Assembly: GCF_003259255.1 (NCBI RefSeq)
Contig: NZ_QGOL01000006.1
Span: 186,001 to 250,000, forward strand
Length of the DNA stretch: 64,000 nt
Direction of reading: 5' to 3'
Source: Algoriphagus litoralis
GTDB lineage: Bacteria > Bacteroidota > Bacteroidia > Cytophagales > Cyclobacteriaceae
Below are positions 42,891-51,772 of the stretch, in pieces. Made by a program: the position numbers and the translations under genes. The notes below the pieces were generated by a model. The model worked only from the letters and a program-made list of their open reading frames with translations, was not told the DNA's origin and did not search any database. Within the stretch, counting starts at the first letter, position 1; every line of letters starts with the position of its first letter.

Positions 42891-43819
42891 TAGCACCGGG
42901 TAAATCCCTGAGATTAGTGTACATGGGCACGCCGGAATTTGCGGTACCAGCCCTGGAAAAACTGGTAGTAGCTGGTTGGAATGTGGTAGCGGTCATCACC
43001 GCTCCCGACAAACCACAAGGCCGTGGACAAAAGCTTGTGGGTTCTCCCGTGAAAGAAGCCGCTGAGAGACTGGGGCTCCATATCCTGCAACCTACTAACC
43101 TCAAAAACCCAGAATTCCAACAAGAGCTAAGAGATCTGAATGCCGATCTTCAAATCGTAGTGGCATTCCGGATGTTGCCAGAAGCAGTTTGGAATATGCC
43201 TCCATTAGGTACTTTTAACCTCCACGCTTCCCTCCTCCCCGATTACCGCGGTGCTGCTCCGATCAATTGGGCCATCATCAACGGAGAAAAAGAAACGGGG
43301 GTGACGACCTTTTTTCTCAAGCATGAAATCGATACAGGAAGTATTATTTTCCAAGAAAAAGTTGCGATTCTACCCACTGATGACTTGGGTCTCGTCTATG
43401 AGAAACTGATGACCATCGGAGCGGATTTGGTAGTCAAAACTGTAGAAGCGATCTCAAAAGATGAAGTAAATCCAAGTGTGCAGGACGAGTCCAAAGCACT
43501 TCACCACGCGCCGAAGATCTTCAAAGAAACCTGCAAAATCGATTGGTCCCAATCCGCCGAGAATATCCATAATCTAGTTCGCGGACTTTCCCCCTATCCT
43601 GCGGCTTGGACGGAGTTTCAGGATAAAACCTGCAAGATTTTCAAAACCACTTTTGAAGAAAAAAACATGCTTGGAAAACAGTCTGGAGAATGGGAATCAG
43701 ACAGCAAAACCTATCTGAAATTTCAAACAGGCAAAGGTACGCTCCAAGTACTCGAACTTCAATTGGAGGGGAAAAAGCGGATGAAAATCGAGGAATTGCT
43801 TCGGGGACTTAAAATCTGA
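42875..43819 (+). CDS. fmt: Methionyl-tRNA formyltransferase
   Basis: Fmt formylates initiator Met-tRNA using 10-formyl-tetrahydrofolate. The 314-residue protein has VYMGTPEFAVPALE near the start, the catalytic segment FNLHASLLPDYRGAAPINW, and the C-terminal tRNA-binding domain (about 205-314). The family normally begins just before the conserved MGTPEFAVP. Here the nearest ATG (42875) gives a 17-residue extension encoded within and just after the heptameric repeat, so the original start region may have been replaced. Confidence 0.95.
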   Translation: MSNNEVAPGKSLRLVYMGTPEFAVPALEKLVVAGWNVVAVITAPDKPQGRGQKLVGSPVKEAAERLGLHILQPTNLKNPEFQQELRDLNADLQIVVAFRMLPEAVWNMPPLGTFNLHASLLPDYRGAAPINWAIINGEKETGVTTFFLKHEIDTGSIIFQEKVAILPTDDLGLVYEKLMTIGADLVVKTVEAISKDEVNPSVQDESKALHHAPKIFKETCKIDWSQSAENIHNLVRGLSPYPAAWTEFQDKTCKIFKTTFEEKNMLGKQSGEWESDSKTYLKFQTGKGTLQVLELQLEGKKRMKIEELLRGLKI

Positions 43820-43898
43820 GTCACCACTTTTTTCATAATTTTTCTGTGATTCTCACTCAATTTTAGGAACTTAGACTCAGTTTTTAACTCCTCTAACT

Positions 43899-44759
43899 AT
43901 GAAAAAAGTAATTTTAAGCACGCTAATTTTGGGAGGCTTACTGCTTGCAATACCTGCCCAAGCTCAACTTCTGAAGAAAATTCAAAACGCCGCCGCAAAC
44001 GCTGCGACAAATGCAGCCACCAACAAAGCCAATGAAAAGGCAGAAAAAGCCGGAAATAATGCGCTTGAGGGAATGATGGGCGGAATGATGGAGCCTGCAA
44101 CTACCGAATCGGAATATTCCTTTACCGGATTTATGGTGATGGAAGTGACCAGCACAGATAAAAAAGGAAAATCGGAAGAGCCCGTCAGAATTAACTATTT
44201 ACTTTCTCAGGAACCCGAATTCATGGGCATGAATTTCCAAGATCCCAAAAAGCCTGAAAACACCACCACTACGATCATGGACACCAAAAATGAAGCCATG
44301 GTAATGTTGATGTCAAGTGACGGTCAGAAGTCCAGCTTTGCCATCAAAATGGATTATGAAAAAGTTCAAGAACTCGTAGACGAAGAGGCTGAAGAGCAGT
44401 TGGAAAATCCAGAATACAAATTGACCAAAACCGGTAACACTAAAACGATTCTAGGTTACGATTGCGAAGAATGGCTAGTCGTATCAGAAGATGGCGAAGG
44501 CAGGTATTGGATCACGGAGAAGCCAATCGATGGCTTGTCGATCTTTTCTCCTCAGAGCAATCCCATGGTTTCAAATAAAACAATGGAAAGGTACACCTCC
44601 ATGTTTTCTAATGCTCCAAAAGGAAGCTTCATGGAAATGATTTTTACCGATACCGATGGCACAGTCACGGACATGAAAGTGATCGAAATCGACACCAATA
44701 GCCCGAAAAAATACAGCATGACAGAATACCCCAACATGCTTTCAGGAGGCGGTAACTAA
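43899..44759 (+). CDS. DUF4412 exported protein
   Basis: This 286-residue protein has a signal peptide (ends IPAQAQ), an Ala/Asn-rich stretch at residues 28-48 (AANAATNAATNKANEKAEKA) and then the DUF4412 beta-rich domain. That domain includes the recurring EYKLTKTGNTKTILGYDCEE motif near residues 180-200. The family is common in Bacteroidota; function is unknown, and some relatives resemble LolA/LolB-type lipid carriers. It is followed by a good terminator. Confidence 0.85.
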   Translation: MKKVILSTLILGGLLLAIPAQAQLLKKIQNAAANAATNAATNKANEKAEKAGNNALEGMMGGMMEPATTESEYSFTGFMVMEVTSTDKKGKSEEPVRINYLLSQEPEFMGMNFQDPKKPENTTTTIMDTKNEAMVMLMSSDGQKSSFAIKMDYEKVQELVDEEAEEQLENPEYKLTKTGNTKTILGYDCEEWLVVSEDGEGRYWITEKPIDGLSIFSPQSNPMVSNKTMERYTSMFSNAPKGSFMEMIFTDTDGTVTDMKVIEIDTNSPKKYSMTEYPNMLSGGGN

Positions 44760-44763
44760 TTTC

Positions 44764-44793
44764 AAAAAAGGGCAGTTTTTCTGCCCTTTTTCA
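44764..44793 (+). terminator. Terminator after the DUF4412 gene
   Basis: AAAAAAGGGCAG, loop TTTTT, CTGCCCTTTTT: a strong rho-independent terminator. Confidence 0.9.
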
Positions 44794-44934
44794 TTTTTTG
44801 CAAGGCAAAGACTGGTAACTTCAAGGCAAACTTTAGAATCCAGTACGAATCGGGCCCGACGAAATACGTCGATTTAGATAGCAAACAGTGCTTTTGCGCG
44901 ATTCCGACTGGCCGAATAAACCAAGAATGACCAG

Positions 44935-45435
44935 ATGCAAATTACCCTAATCGTCGCCAAGGCGAAAAACAATGTCATCGGCAAAGACAACCAACTGATC
45001 TGGAAACTACCCTCCGATCTCAAGCGATTCAAAAATCTCACTTCAGGACATCACCTTTTGATGGGAAGAAAGACCTATGATTCACTTGGGAAGCCACTAC
45101 CCAATCGGACTCATCTGATAATTACAAGAAACCCTGACTTTGAAGTTCCTGAAGGACATTATGCATTTTCTTCTGTAGAAGAAGCATATATTTTTTGTAA
45201 CAAAACTGATGTGGAACGACTTTTCATCATCGGAGGCGGACAAATCTATCAGGAGACGATTAATTCATGCGATGTTTTAGAGGTCACCGAAGTGGAAGCA
45301 TCACCTGATGGAGACACCTTTTTCCCAGAGATTGATTTCAATATCTGGATGGAAACCAACCGCGCCAGTTTTCCCGCCGATGAAAAAAATGAATATCCTT
45401 TCGCCTTTGTGACTTACCAGAAAATCAAAAGCTGA
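44935..45435 (+). CDS. folA: Dihydrofolate reductase
   Basis: DHFR regenerates tetrahydrofolate with NADPH. The 166-residue protein has the conserved ITLIVAKAKNNVIGKDNQL start, the LPSDLKRFK segment, MGRKTYDSLGKPLPNR for cofactor binding, and IIGGGQIYQ. It is followed three bases later by the SDR gene, so the two are probably cotranscribed. The 140 bases upstream hold a small hairpin (CGACG-AAATA-CGTCG) of unknown role. Confidence 0.96.
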   Translation: MQITLIVAKAKNNVIGKDNQLIWKLPSDLKRFKNLTSGHHLLMGRKTYDSLGKPLPNRTHLIITRNPDFEVPEGHYAFSSVEEAYIFCNKTDVERLFIIGGGQIYQETINSCDVLEVTEVEASPDGDTFFPEIDFNIWMETNRASFPADEKNEYPFAFVTYQKIKS

Positions 45436-45437
45436 CC

Positions 45438-46223
45438 ATGGAAAAATCCGTCATTTGGATTACCGGAGCCTCCTCGGGAATAGGTGAGGCTGCCGCAAAG
45501 AAATTTTCAAACGAAGGCTTCCAAGTCATCATCTCGGCCCGAAATACACAAGCCCTCGAAAGGGTTAAGTCGGCCTGTAGTCTTCCTTCAGAAGTTTTTG
45601 TCTTGAGATTAGACTTGGAGGAGATTGACACATTTGAGGATAAAGTGAAGGAAGCGATCGCTCATTTTGGCAAAGTGGACATCCTTCTGCACAACGGAGG
45701 AATCAGTCAGCGCTCACTGATCAGAGAAACACCGCTAGACGTGGACCGGAAACTGATGGAAGTCAATTTCTTTGGCACCATCGCCTTGACCAAAGCAATT
45801 TTGCCGCATTTTATCTCAAGAAATTCAGGGCACTTTGCGGTGATTTCTTCTTTGGTCGGAAAGTTTGGTTCTCCCTTCCGCTCCTCCTATGCCGCATCCA
45901 AACATGCACTCCATGGATTTTTTGACACGCTTAGGGCAGAGCATTTCCAGGAGAATATCACCGTGACAATGATTTGTCCGGGTTTTATCCGGACCAATGT
46001 ATCCATGAATGCATTGACGGCAGATGGAACAGCCCTTGGGCAGATGGACGAAGCCCAACAAAAAGGCATGAGTCCGGAGGCATGTGCAGAAGAACTTTTT
46101 TCAGCCATCATCCGAAAAAAAGAAGAAGTCAACATCGGAGGTAAAGAAACGCTAGCGGTACTAGTGAAGCGGTTTTTCCCCGGCATTTTTTCCAAAATCA
46201 TTAAAAAAGCAAAAGTAAGATAG
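45438..46223 (+). CDS. Short-chain dehydrogenase/reductase
   Basis: This 261-residue classical SDR has the cofactor loop GASSGIGEAA (about residues 10-19), the LHNGGIS variant of the NNAG motif, catalytic Ser (ISSLVGKFG) and the YAASKHAL catalytic Tyr/Lys motif. It resembles DHRS7B-like reductases of lipid or sterol-like substrates, but the substrate is not determined. It lies between folA and cinA with gaps of 2 and 14 bases. Confidence 0.88.
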   Translation: MEKSVIWITGASSGIGEAAAKKFSNEGFQVIISARNTQALERVKSACSLPSEVFVLRLDLEEIDTFEDKVKEAIAHFGKVDILLHNGGISQRSLIRETPLDVDRKLMEVNFFGTIALTKAILPHFISRNSGHFAVISSLVGKFGSPFRSSYAASKHALHGFFDTLRAEHFQENITVTMICPGFIRTNVSMNALTADGTALGQMDEAQQKGMSPEACAEELFSAIIRKKEEVNIGGKETLAVLVKRFFPGIFSKIIKKAKVR

Positions 46224-46237
46224 CTTATACTCATCCC

Positions 46238-47494
46238 ATGCAACTCGTAAAAGCAGAAATCATAGCCATCGGAGACGAATTGCTCTATGGCCAAATCGTG
46301 GATACCAACAGCCACTGGATCAGTCAGGAACTAGATCTCATGGGTGTGAAAGTGATACGCAAAACCACCGTCGGAGATAACCGCACAGATATCTTGACTG
46401 CATTCGCAGAAGCTGAAAAACGCGCAGATATCATCCTGATCACAGGTGGACTGGGTCCCACGCAGGATGATTTGACCAAACCACTTTTGGCAGAATTCTT
46501 CCAATGTGAAATAATCGAAGTTCCAGCGGCCGTGGCAGCCATTACAGACTTCTTCCAACGAAGAGGCCGTGAAATGACACCATTGAATATCCTCCAAGGT
46601 CATCTGCCCGCATGCTGCACCTATGTGCCAAATGAAGTAGGTACTGCCCCGGGTATGTGGTTTGAGCGAAACGGTACCTATTGGATGTCCATGCCTGGAG
46701 TACCTCATGAGATGAAAAAACTCATGAAGGACTACGTTTTACCCAAACTGCCAAGCCTTTTTCCCCTACCGGTGATTTTTCACAAAGTGATCAAGACAGT
46801 GGGTATAGGAGAAAGCTGGCTGGCTGATCTGATTAAAGACTGGGAAAATGCACTTCCTGAACACATCAAATTGGCCTATTTGCCTTCCCTAGGTCATGTC
46901 AAACTTCGACTTACTGGATTTGGAGACGAAAAACTCCAACTCCAACAAGAAATAGATGAACACATCCGGGTGATCCTCCCAACCATCGAAAAGTATGTCT
47001 ATGGCTATGATGAAGAGACATTGGAAACTGCCATAGGAAAGCTTTTGCAGCAAAACGGGAAAACTGTAGCTTTGGCAGAGAGCTGTACTGGAGGGTATAT
47101 CGCACATCTGATTACATCGATTGCAGGCAGCTCCTCCTATTTCCAAGGATCGGTAGTCCCATATCACAATCAGTACAAAGAAAAGATTCTGGGTGTAAAA
47201 CGTGAAACTCTGGTAAATTACGGCGCCGTAAGTGAAGGTACCGTGGTGGAAATGGCACAGGGGGTTCGGTCGCTTTTTGGTTCGGACTTTGGATTATCCA
47301 GTAGTGGAATAGCGGGTCCGGATGGAGGCACTGCCGAAAAACCAGTAGGGACAGTTTGGATTTGCTGTGCAGGAGAGGGCTTTTCCGAGACTAAAAAGCT
47401 TCAACTGACGCAGGACCGAATGCTGAATATTCAATTAACAGGCGTTGCTGTTTTAAATCTGTTAAGAATTTGCATCAATCAAGAGAACAAATAA
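46238..47494 (+). CDS. cinA: CinA: ADP-ribose pyrophosphatase / NMN deamidase
   Basis: The 418-residue protein has an N-terminal MoaB-like domain (about 1-170: IGDELLYGQIVDTNSHWI, ITGGLGPTQDD). The C-terminal PncC domain (about 260-410: LAESCTGGYIAHLITSIAG, GIAGPDGGT, KPVGTVW) deamidates nicotinamide mononucleotide in NAD salvage. The family has long been called competence/damage-inducible. It is the last gene of the folA-SDR-cinA unit. Confidence 0.95.
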   Translation: MQLVKAEIIAIGDELLYGQIVDTNSHWISQELDLMGVKVIRKTTVGDNRTDILTAFAEAEKRADIILITGGLGPTQDDLTKPLLAEFFQCEIIEVPAAVAAITDFFQRRGREMTPLNILQGHLPACCTYVPNEVGTAPGMWFERNGTYWMSMPGVPHEMKKLMKDYVLPKLPSLFPLPVIFHKVIKTVGIGESWLADLIKDWENALPEHIKLAYLPSLGHVKLRLTGFGDEKLQLQQEIDEHIRVILPTIEKYVYGYDEETLETAIGKLLQQNGKTVALAESCTGGYIAHLITSIAGSSSYFQGSVVPYHNQYKEKILGVKRETLVNYGAVSEGTVVEMAQGVRSLFGSDFGLSSSGIAGPDGGTAEKPVGTVWICCAGEGFSETKKLQLTQDRMLNIQLTGVAVLNLLRICINQENK

Positions 47495-47581
47495 AATTTT
47501 ACTAATCAGGTTTGGGTAGGAGTTCAATAAAATTTAATTTTAAAACTTGAATTTAAACCCAATTTAATTACCGAAATCACT

Positions 47582-48883
47582 ATGGCCAATGTAGAAATGC
47601 TGATGCCCAAAATGGGCGAAAGTATCATAGAAGGAACCATCCTCACCTGGCTGAAAAAGGAAGGTGATTCCATAGATCAGGATGAATCCGTCCTAGAAGT
47701 AGCTACCGACAAAGTGGACACAGAAGTTCCGGCGACCCATGCCGGTGTCTTGAAAAAAATCCTTGCCAAAGAAGGTGATGTGGTAGCTGTAGGTGCTCCA
47801 ATAGCAATCATCGAAACTGCAGCTGATAATGGAGTTCCCACTCCTTCCAAAAAAGAACCTGAAGTCGCCAAAGAGGAGCTTGTAGCCAATGCCCCCTCAA
47901 ATACCGCAGCCATTCTTGCACAACCTGAGCCCGCTCAAGAGACGGCCGCTGAGGATGGACGTTTTTATTCTCCTTTGGTGAAAAGTATAGCCAAAGAAGA
48001 AAACATCTCCGCTGCAGAACTCACCAAAATCCCTGGAACTGGAAAAGATGGAAGAGTAACCAAAGAGGACATGCTTGGATACCTTAAAATCAGACATGAT
48101 TCTCCTGTAACTTCTCCAGCATCCAAGGTAGTACCATCCATCTCGGAGCCCAAAGTCCAAGTAAGCATCTCCGCTAGTGACGAGATCATAGAGATGGATC
48201 GAATGCGAAAGATGATTTCCCAGCGAATGGTAGATTCCAAGCGGATATCGGCCCATGTGACTTCCTTTGTAGAAGCAGACATGACCAATATCGTCCTGTG
48301 GAGAGAGAAGAACAAGATAGCCTATAAGAACAAATATGGGGAGGGGATCACCTATACGCCATTTTTCATCGAAGCTATCGCAAAAGCGATCCGGGATTTT
48401 CCGATGATCAATATTTCAGTAGATGGTGATCGGATCATTAAGAAAAAAGACATCAATATCGGAATGGCTGTAGCCCTTCCTTCAGGTAACCTCATCGTCC
48501 CTGTCATCCGTAATGCGGATCAGCTTAACTTGGTAGGCATCTCCAAAAAAGTGAATGACTTAGCCAACCGTGCTAGAAATAATAAACTCACCGCAGACGA
48601 TCTAGCTGGAGGAACCTATACAGTTTCAAATGTTGGGTCCTTTGGGAATGTAATGGGTACGCCGATCATTCCGCAGCCTCAAGTTGCGATCATGGCTGTA
48701 GGTGCAATTGTCAAAAAACCAGCAGTTGTTGAGACTCCCACAGGGGATGTGATCGCTATTCGTCACAAAATGTTCCTTTCCCATTCCTATGACCACCGAG
48801 TCGTAGATGGCGCACTGGGAGGCATGTTCGTCAGACGTGTAGCAGATTATCTTGAAGAGTTTGATCTACAAACCGGCCTGTAA
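47582..48883 (+). CDS. 2-oxo acid dehydrogenase E2 acyltransferase
   Basis: This 433-residue E2 has one N-terminal lipoyl domain with lipoylated Lys44 in ATDKVDTEV and an Ala/Pro linker (about 85-130). The peripheral-subunit-binding domain lies at about 130-165 (YSPLVKSIAKEENI), and the catalytic core contains SYDHRVVDGALGG. It hands acyl groups to CoA in a pyruvate, 2-oxoglutarate or branched-chain complex; the sequence alone does not settle which. No E1 or E3 gene is adjacent. Its stop codon lies inside a perfect palindromic terminator shared with the convergent kinase gene. Confidence 0.9.
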   Translation: MANVEMLMPKMGESIIEGTILTWLKKEGDSIDQDESVLEVATDKVDTEVPATHAGVLKKILAKEGDVVAVGAPIAIIETAADNGVPTPSKKEPEVAKEELVANAPSNTAAILAQPEPAQETAAEDGRFYSPLVKSIAKEENISAAELTKIPGTGKDGRVTKEDMLGYLKIRHDSPVTSPASKVVPSISEPKVQVSISASDEIIEMDRMRKMISQRMVDSKRISAHVTSFVEADMTNIVLWREKNKIAYKNKYGEGITYTPFFIEAIAKAIRDFPMINISVDGDRIIKKKDINIGMAVALPSGNLIVPVIRNADQLNLVGISKKVNDLANRARNNKLTADDLAGGTYTVSNVGSFGNVMGTPIIPQPQVAIMAVGAIVKKPAVVETPTGDVIAIRHKMFLSHSYDHRVVDGALGGMFVRRVADYLEEFDLQTGL

Positions 48884-48922
48884 AGAAAAGGGCTCCGAAA
48901 AATTTCGGAGCCCTTTTCTTTA
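48881..48922. terminator. Perfect 20-base palindrome containing both convergent stop codons
   Basis: Bases 48881-48900 are the exact complement of 48903-48922, with a two-base centre. The TAA of the E2 gene is the first triplet and the TAA of the histidine kinase is the last. A- and T-rich arms make it a bidirectional terminator. Confidence 0.85.
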
Positions 48923-51772
48923 CAATGTACTTTCCCGCACCTTTCTATAGTAGTATTCCAGCTTATCTGCTAAAGCTGCCAGCCGAATCGGTTTGGTCAG
49001 GTAATCATTCATCCCTGATTCCATGGCTTTCTTCTGATCCTCCTCAAAGACATTAGCAGACAAGCCGATGATGATGATCCGATCCATTCCTGCCATTTTT
49101 CTGATTTCACGTGTAGCCTCCAGACCATTCATGATTGGCATCTGGACATCCATCAGAATCACATCAAAGGGCTGAGATTTGACTTTTTCCAGAACCTCCT
49201 GTCCATTTTTAGCTATCTCAAACTGAAAACCCAACTGCTGAAACATCAAGGTCATGAGTTGTAAATTCAAATCATTGTCCTCTGCCAATAAAATTCGGAG
49301 CTGAAAGACAGCCCCCATATCTTTGATATCCTTCCAAGTCAATTGCCGCGTTTCCGAAGAGTATTTCTCCGCATCTGACTTCTTGACAATCACCGAAAAG
49401 CTGAATTCAGAACCTTTACCCTGTTCGCTTTTAACGGTGAGCTCCCCTCCCATCAGTTCGATCATCTTTTTGGCAATAGCTAAACCCAACCCCGTGCCCT
49501 GATAGGCCCTGGTATTTGAACTTTCCACCTGGAAAAACGGATCCGTAAGCTTGGAGAGATGTTCATTGGGAATTCCGATACCTGTGTCAGTCACCCAAAA
49601 TGATAGAAAATAGAGAAAATCATCTATTGGATTCAGCTCCATTTTCACACCTACATTTCCTCCATCAGGGGTAAATTTGATGGCATTACCGATCAGGTTT
49701 AACAGAATCTGATTTATCTTCCCTTTATCTCCTTCAAAAAACACATTATCGGAGTTGATATACGTAGATTCCAGCCTGATCTTCTTTTTACTTGCCAAAC
49801 CTGATAAAATCTTCAATTGGGTTTTCAGTTCTTCTTCTGGATTGAAGATCGTGGGCTGCAGCTCAATTTTTCCGGATTCGATTTTTGAATAGTCAAGGAT
49901 ATCCCGGATGATATTCAGGAGAGAATTCCCTGAGTTTTTGATGATTTCCACATACTGCTTTTGGATCTTATTGAGGTTGGTACTTTCCAATAAGTCAATG
50001 ATTCCCAAAAGCCCATTCATTGGGGTACGAATTTCATGACTCATATTGGCTAGAAATTCAGACTTAGATCTATTGGCTAGGTCGGCTGCATTCATGGCTT
50101 CCATGAGGCCTTTTTCATAGATTTTCTGTCCTGTAATGTCCTTTGAAATTGACATTACTTGATTTTCATCCAAGGGGAAAAATCGCATTTCGTAGTGTTT
50201 TTCGCCTAAAGGACCTATCCAGACCACATTTGTAGTCTGGATGGTGTTGGTAGCCTTGGCTAGGCTAAAAACTCTGGAAATTTCATCTGCCTGGCCATGT
50301 GGTACAAATTCACGGAATGACTTGCCTAAGGTGGCCAGAGAGGGATCCTGCAAGTTCTTTTTGTCCTGAACATGAAAATCCAGGACTATACCATTATTAT
50401 CGTAGATGAAAATGGTGTCAGGTATGCTGTTGATCAGCGTCCGGAGCCTCATTTCACTTTGGATGATCTCCTGCCTTGCGAGGTATTGGGCTGTGATATC
50501 AGTACAGATACCCAAGCCTCCTGTAAATCTCCCCTCCTTGTCAAAAATCAATCGTTCAAAAACCCGGACTCTGATTTTTTCACTGTCAGGTTTGACGAAG
50601 TCATACTCCAAATCCATGAAATCCCGGGATTCCATCAAGGCTTTAATCGCGTGTTCCTTGACGAGATTAGCCTCAGGATGTGTAGAATCTACTTTAAACG
50701 CATTGATAAAATCCTGTTTGGAATGACCCAATACGAATTCAACCTCATCGGATACTTTAGTGATTTCCCCTTTATAATCATGAAAGAAAACAAATCCCTT
50801 CAATTCCTTCAGCAATAAATTCTGTTGCTCAAACAGCCTCGATATTTCTTGAATGTTTTCGTCCTGGATCTTGATGGAATTCAAATTGCCCTTGAGCGAA
50901 ATAATGAAAAATGAAACGGTCACAATCAAAAGCACTACAACCCCCGAAAAAAGGAAAAAATAGGTACTGTATAGACCCGAAGCCAACCCCTCCATGGGAA
51001 CAAAAAAAACTAAGGACGCGGGACTTTTCGCATCCCCATACGAAAACGGATACTGTGCCAGAATTCCTGAGTATTGTTCGTCCCCTTTGACCCAACTAAC
51101 ATCATAAAACCCCTTTAGGCCCAGATTTACATCCGCTTCTATTTGCTCCAGATCCTCCTCTTTCAATTTGACCGGAGCATCAGATTTTCTAAATCCAATC
51201 GGAACTAGTTTATTTTCATAAAAAAGGTGTTTTTCTCCTCCGGGATTTAGGTAAAAATTGGTGACATACTCTTGACTGTATTTGGGGACATTCAGGCTGT
51301 AAAGGATCCGGAAACCCAAGTCCCCTTCGATTAAAAACTGATTGTTTTTAATCGATTTGGGAAATCCACCATGGGCACGTTTTCGGATGAAATCATTCCG
51401 CTCCGTCATGGTAAACATGAGCACAGAATCCTGAAGATCTACCCAAATGGTGTCGATCATTCCGGAAAAACTAGTGAACGTTCGTCTCGAAGCCACCGTG
51501 AACTCATCCTGAAAATCATCACTATCCAGATCTGGATCCTCCAGAAATGTGATCAATATCTTCGATTCTTCCTTGAATCGATTCAAGTCAACTTCCAATC
51601 CACGCGCTGCCAGCTCTGTCTGACTGATCAAAAACTCTCGTCTGGAGTCGACTTGAGCAAAATAGATTGCATTGAAAAAGCTAATCCCCAACGAAACAAC
51701 CAAAATCACCAAGAAACTTCCGATCACCGTGATCAGCCAAAAGTTGGAGCGATCTATGAAATTCCCTACCAT
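48920..51772 (-). CDS. Hybrid sensor histidine kinase with PAS domains and receiver
   Basis: This 950-residue inner-membrane kinase has a transmembrane helix near residues 12-35, a periplasmic sensor of about 240 residues, and a second helix near 275-300. Two PAS-like domains occupy about 320-560. HisKA carries phospho-acceptor His579 (ANMSHEIRTPMNG), followed by HATPase_c and a receiver domain with phospho-acceptor Asp875 (ILMDVQMPIMNG). It ends with the receiver, so a separate phosphotransfer protein or regulator is needed. The ATG at 51772 overlaps the stop of the upstream Cache lipoprotein gene (TGATG). The upstream frame extension is not needed for the fold. Confidence 0.9.
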   Translation of the reverse strand: MVGNFIDRSNFWLITVIGSFLVILVVSLGISFFNAIYFAQVDSRREFLISQTELAARGLEVDLNRFKEESKILITFLEDPDLDSDDFQDEFTVASRRTFTSFSGMIDTIWVDLQDSVLMFTMTERNDFIRKRAHGGFPKSIKNNQFLIEGDLGFRILYSLNVPKYSQEYVTNFYLNPGGEKHLFYENKLVPIGFRKSDAPVKLKEEDLEQIEADVNLGLKGFYDVSWVKGDEQYSGILAQYPFSYGDAKSPASLVFFVPMEGLASGLYSTYFFLFSGVVVLLIVTVSFFIISLKGNLNSIKIQDENIQEISRLFEQQNLLLKELKGFVFFHDYKGEITKVSDEVEFVLGHSKQDFINAFKVDSTHPEANLVKEHAIKALMESRDFMDLEYDFVKPDSEKIRVRVFERLIFDKEGRFTGGLGICTDITAQYLARQEIIQSEMRLRTLINSIPDTIFIYDNNGIVLDFHVQDKKNLQDPSLATLGKSFREFVPHGQADEISRVFSLAKATNTIQTTNVVWIGPLGEKHYEMRFFPLDENQVMSISKDITGQKIYEKGLMEAMNAADLANRSKSEFLANMSHEIRTPMNGLLGIIDLLESTNLNKIQKQYVEIIKNSGNSLLNIIRDILDYSKIESGKIELQPTIFNPEEELKTQLKILSGLASKKKIRLESTYINSDNVFFEGDKGKINQILLNLIGNAIKFTPDGGNVGVKMELNPIDDFLYFLSFWVTDTGIGIPNEHLSKLTDPFFQVESSNTRAYQGTGLGLAIAKKMIELMGGELTVKSEQGKGSEFSFSVIVKKSDAEKYSSETRQLTWKDIKDMGAVFQLRILLAEDNDLNLQLMTLMFQQLGFQFEIAKNGQEVLEKVKSQPFDVILMDVQMPIMNGLEATREIRKMAGMDRIIIIGLSANVFEEDQKKAMESGMNDYLTKPIRLAALADKLEYYYRKVRESTL

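Noticed and set aside
44800..44930. Hairpin CGACG-AAATA-CGTCG as a riboswitch upstream of folA
   Set aside because: The stem is short and the sequence does not match a THF or other known aptamer by eye; not enough to call.
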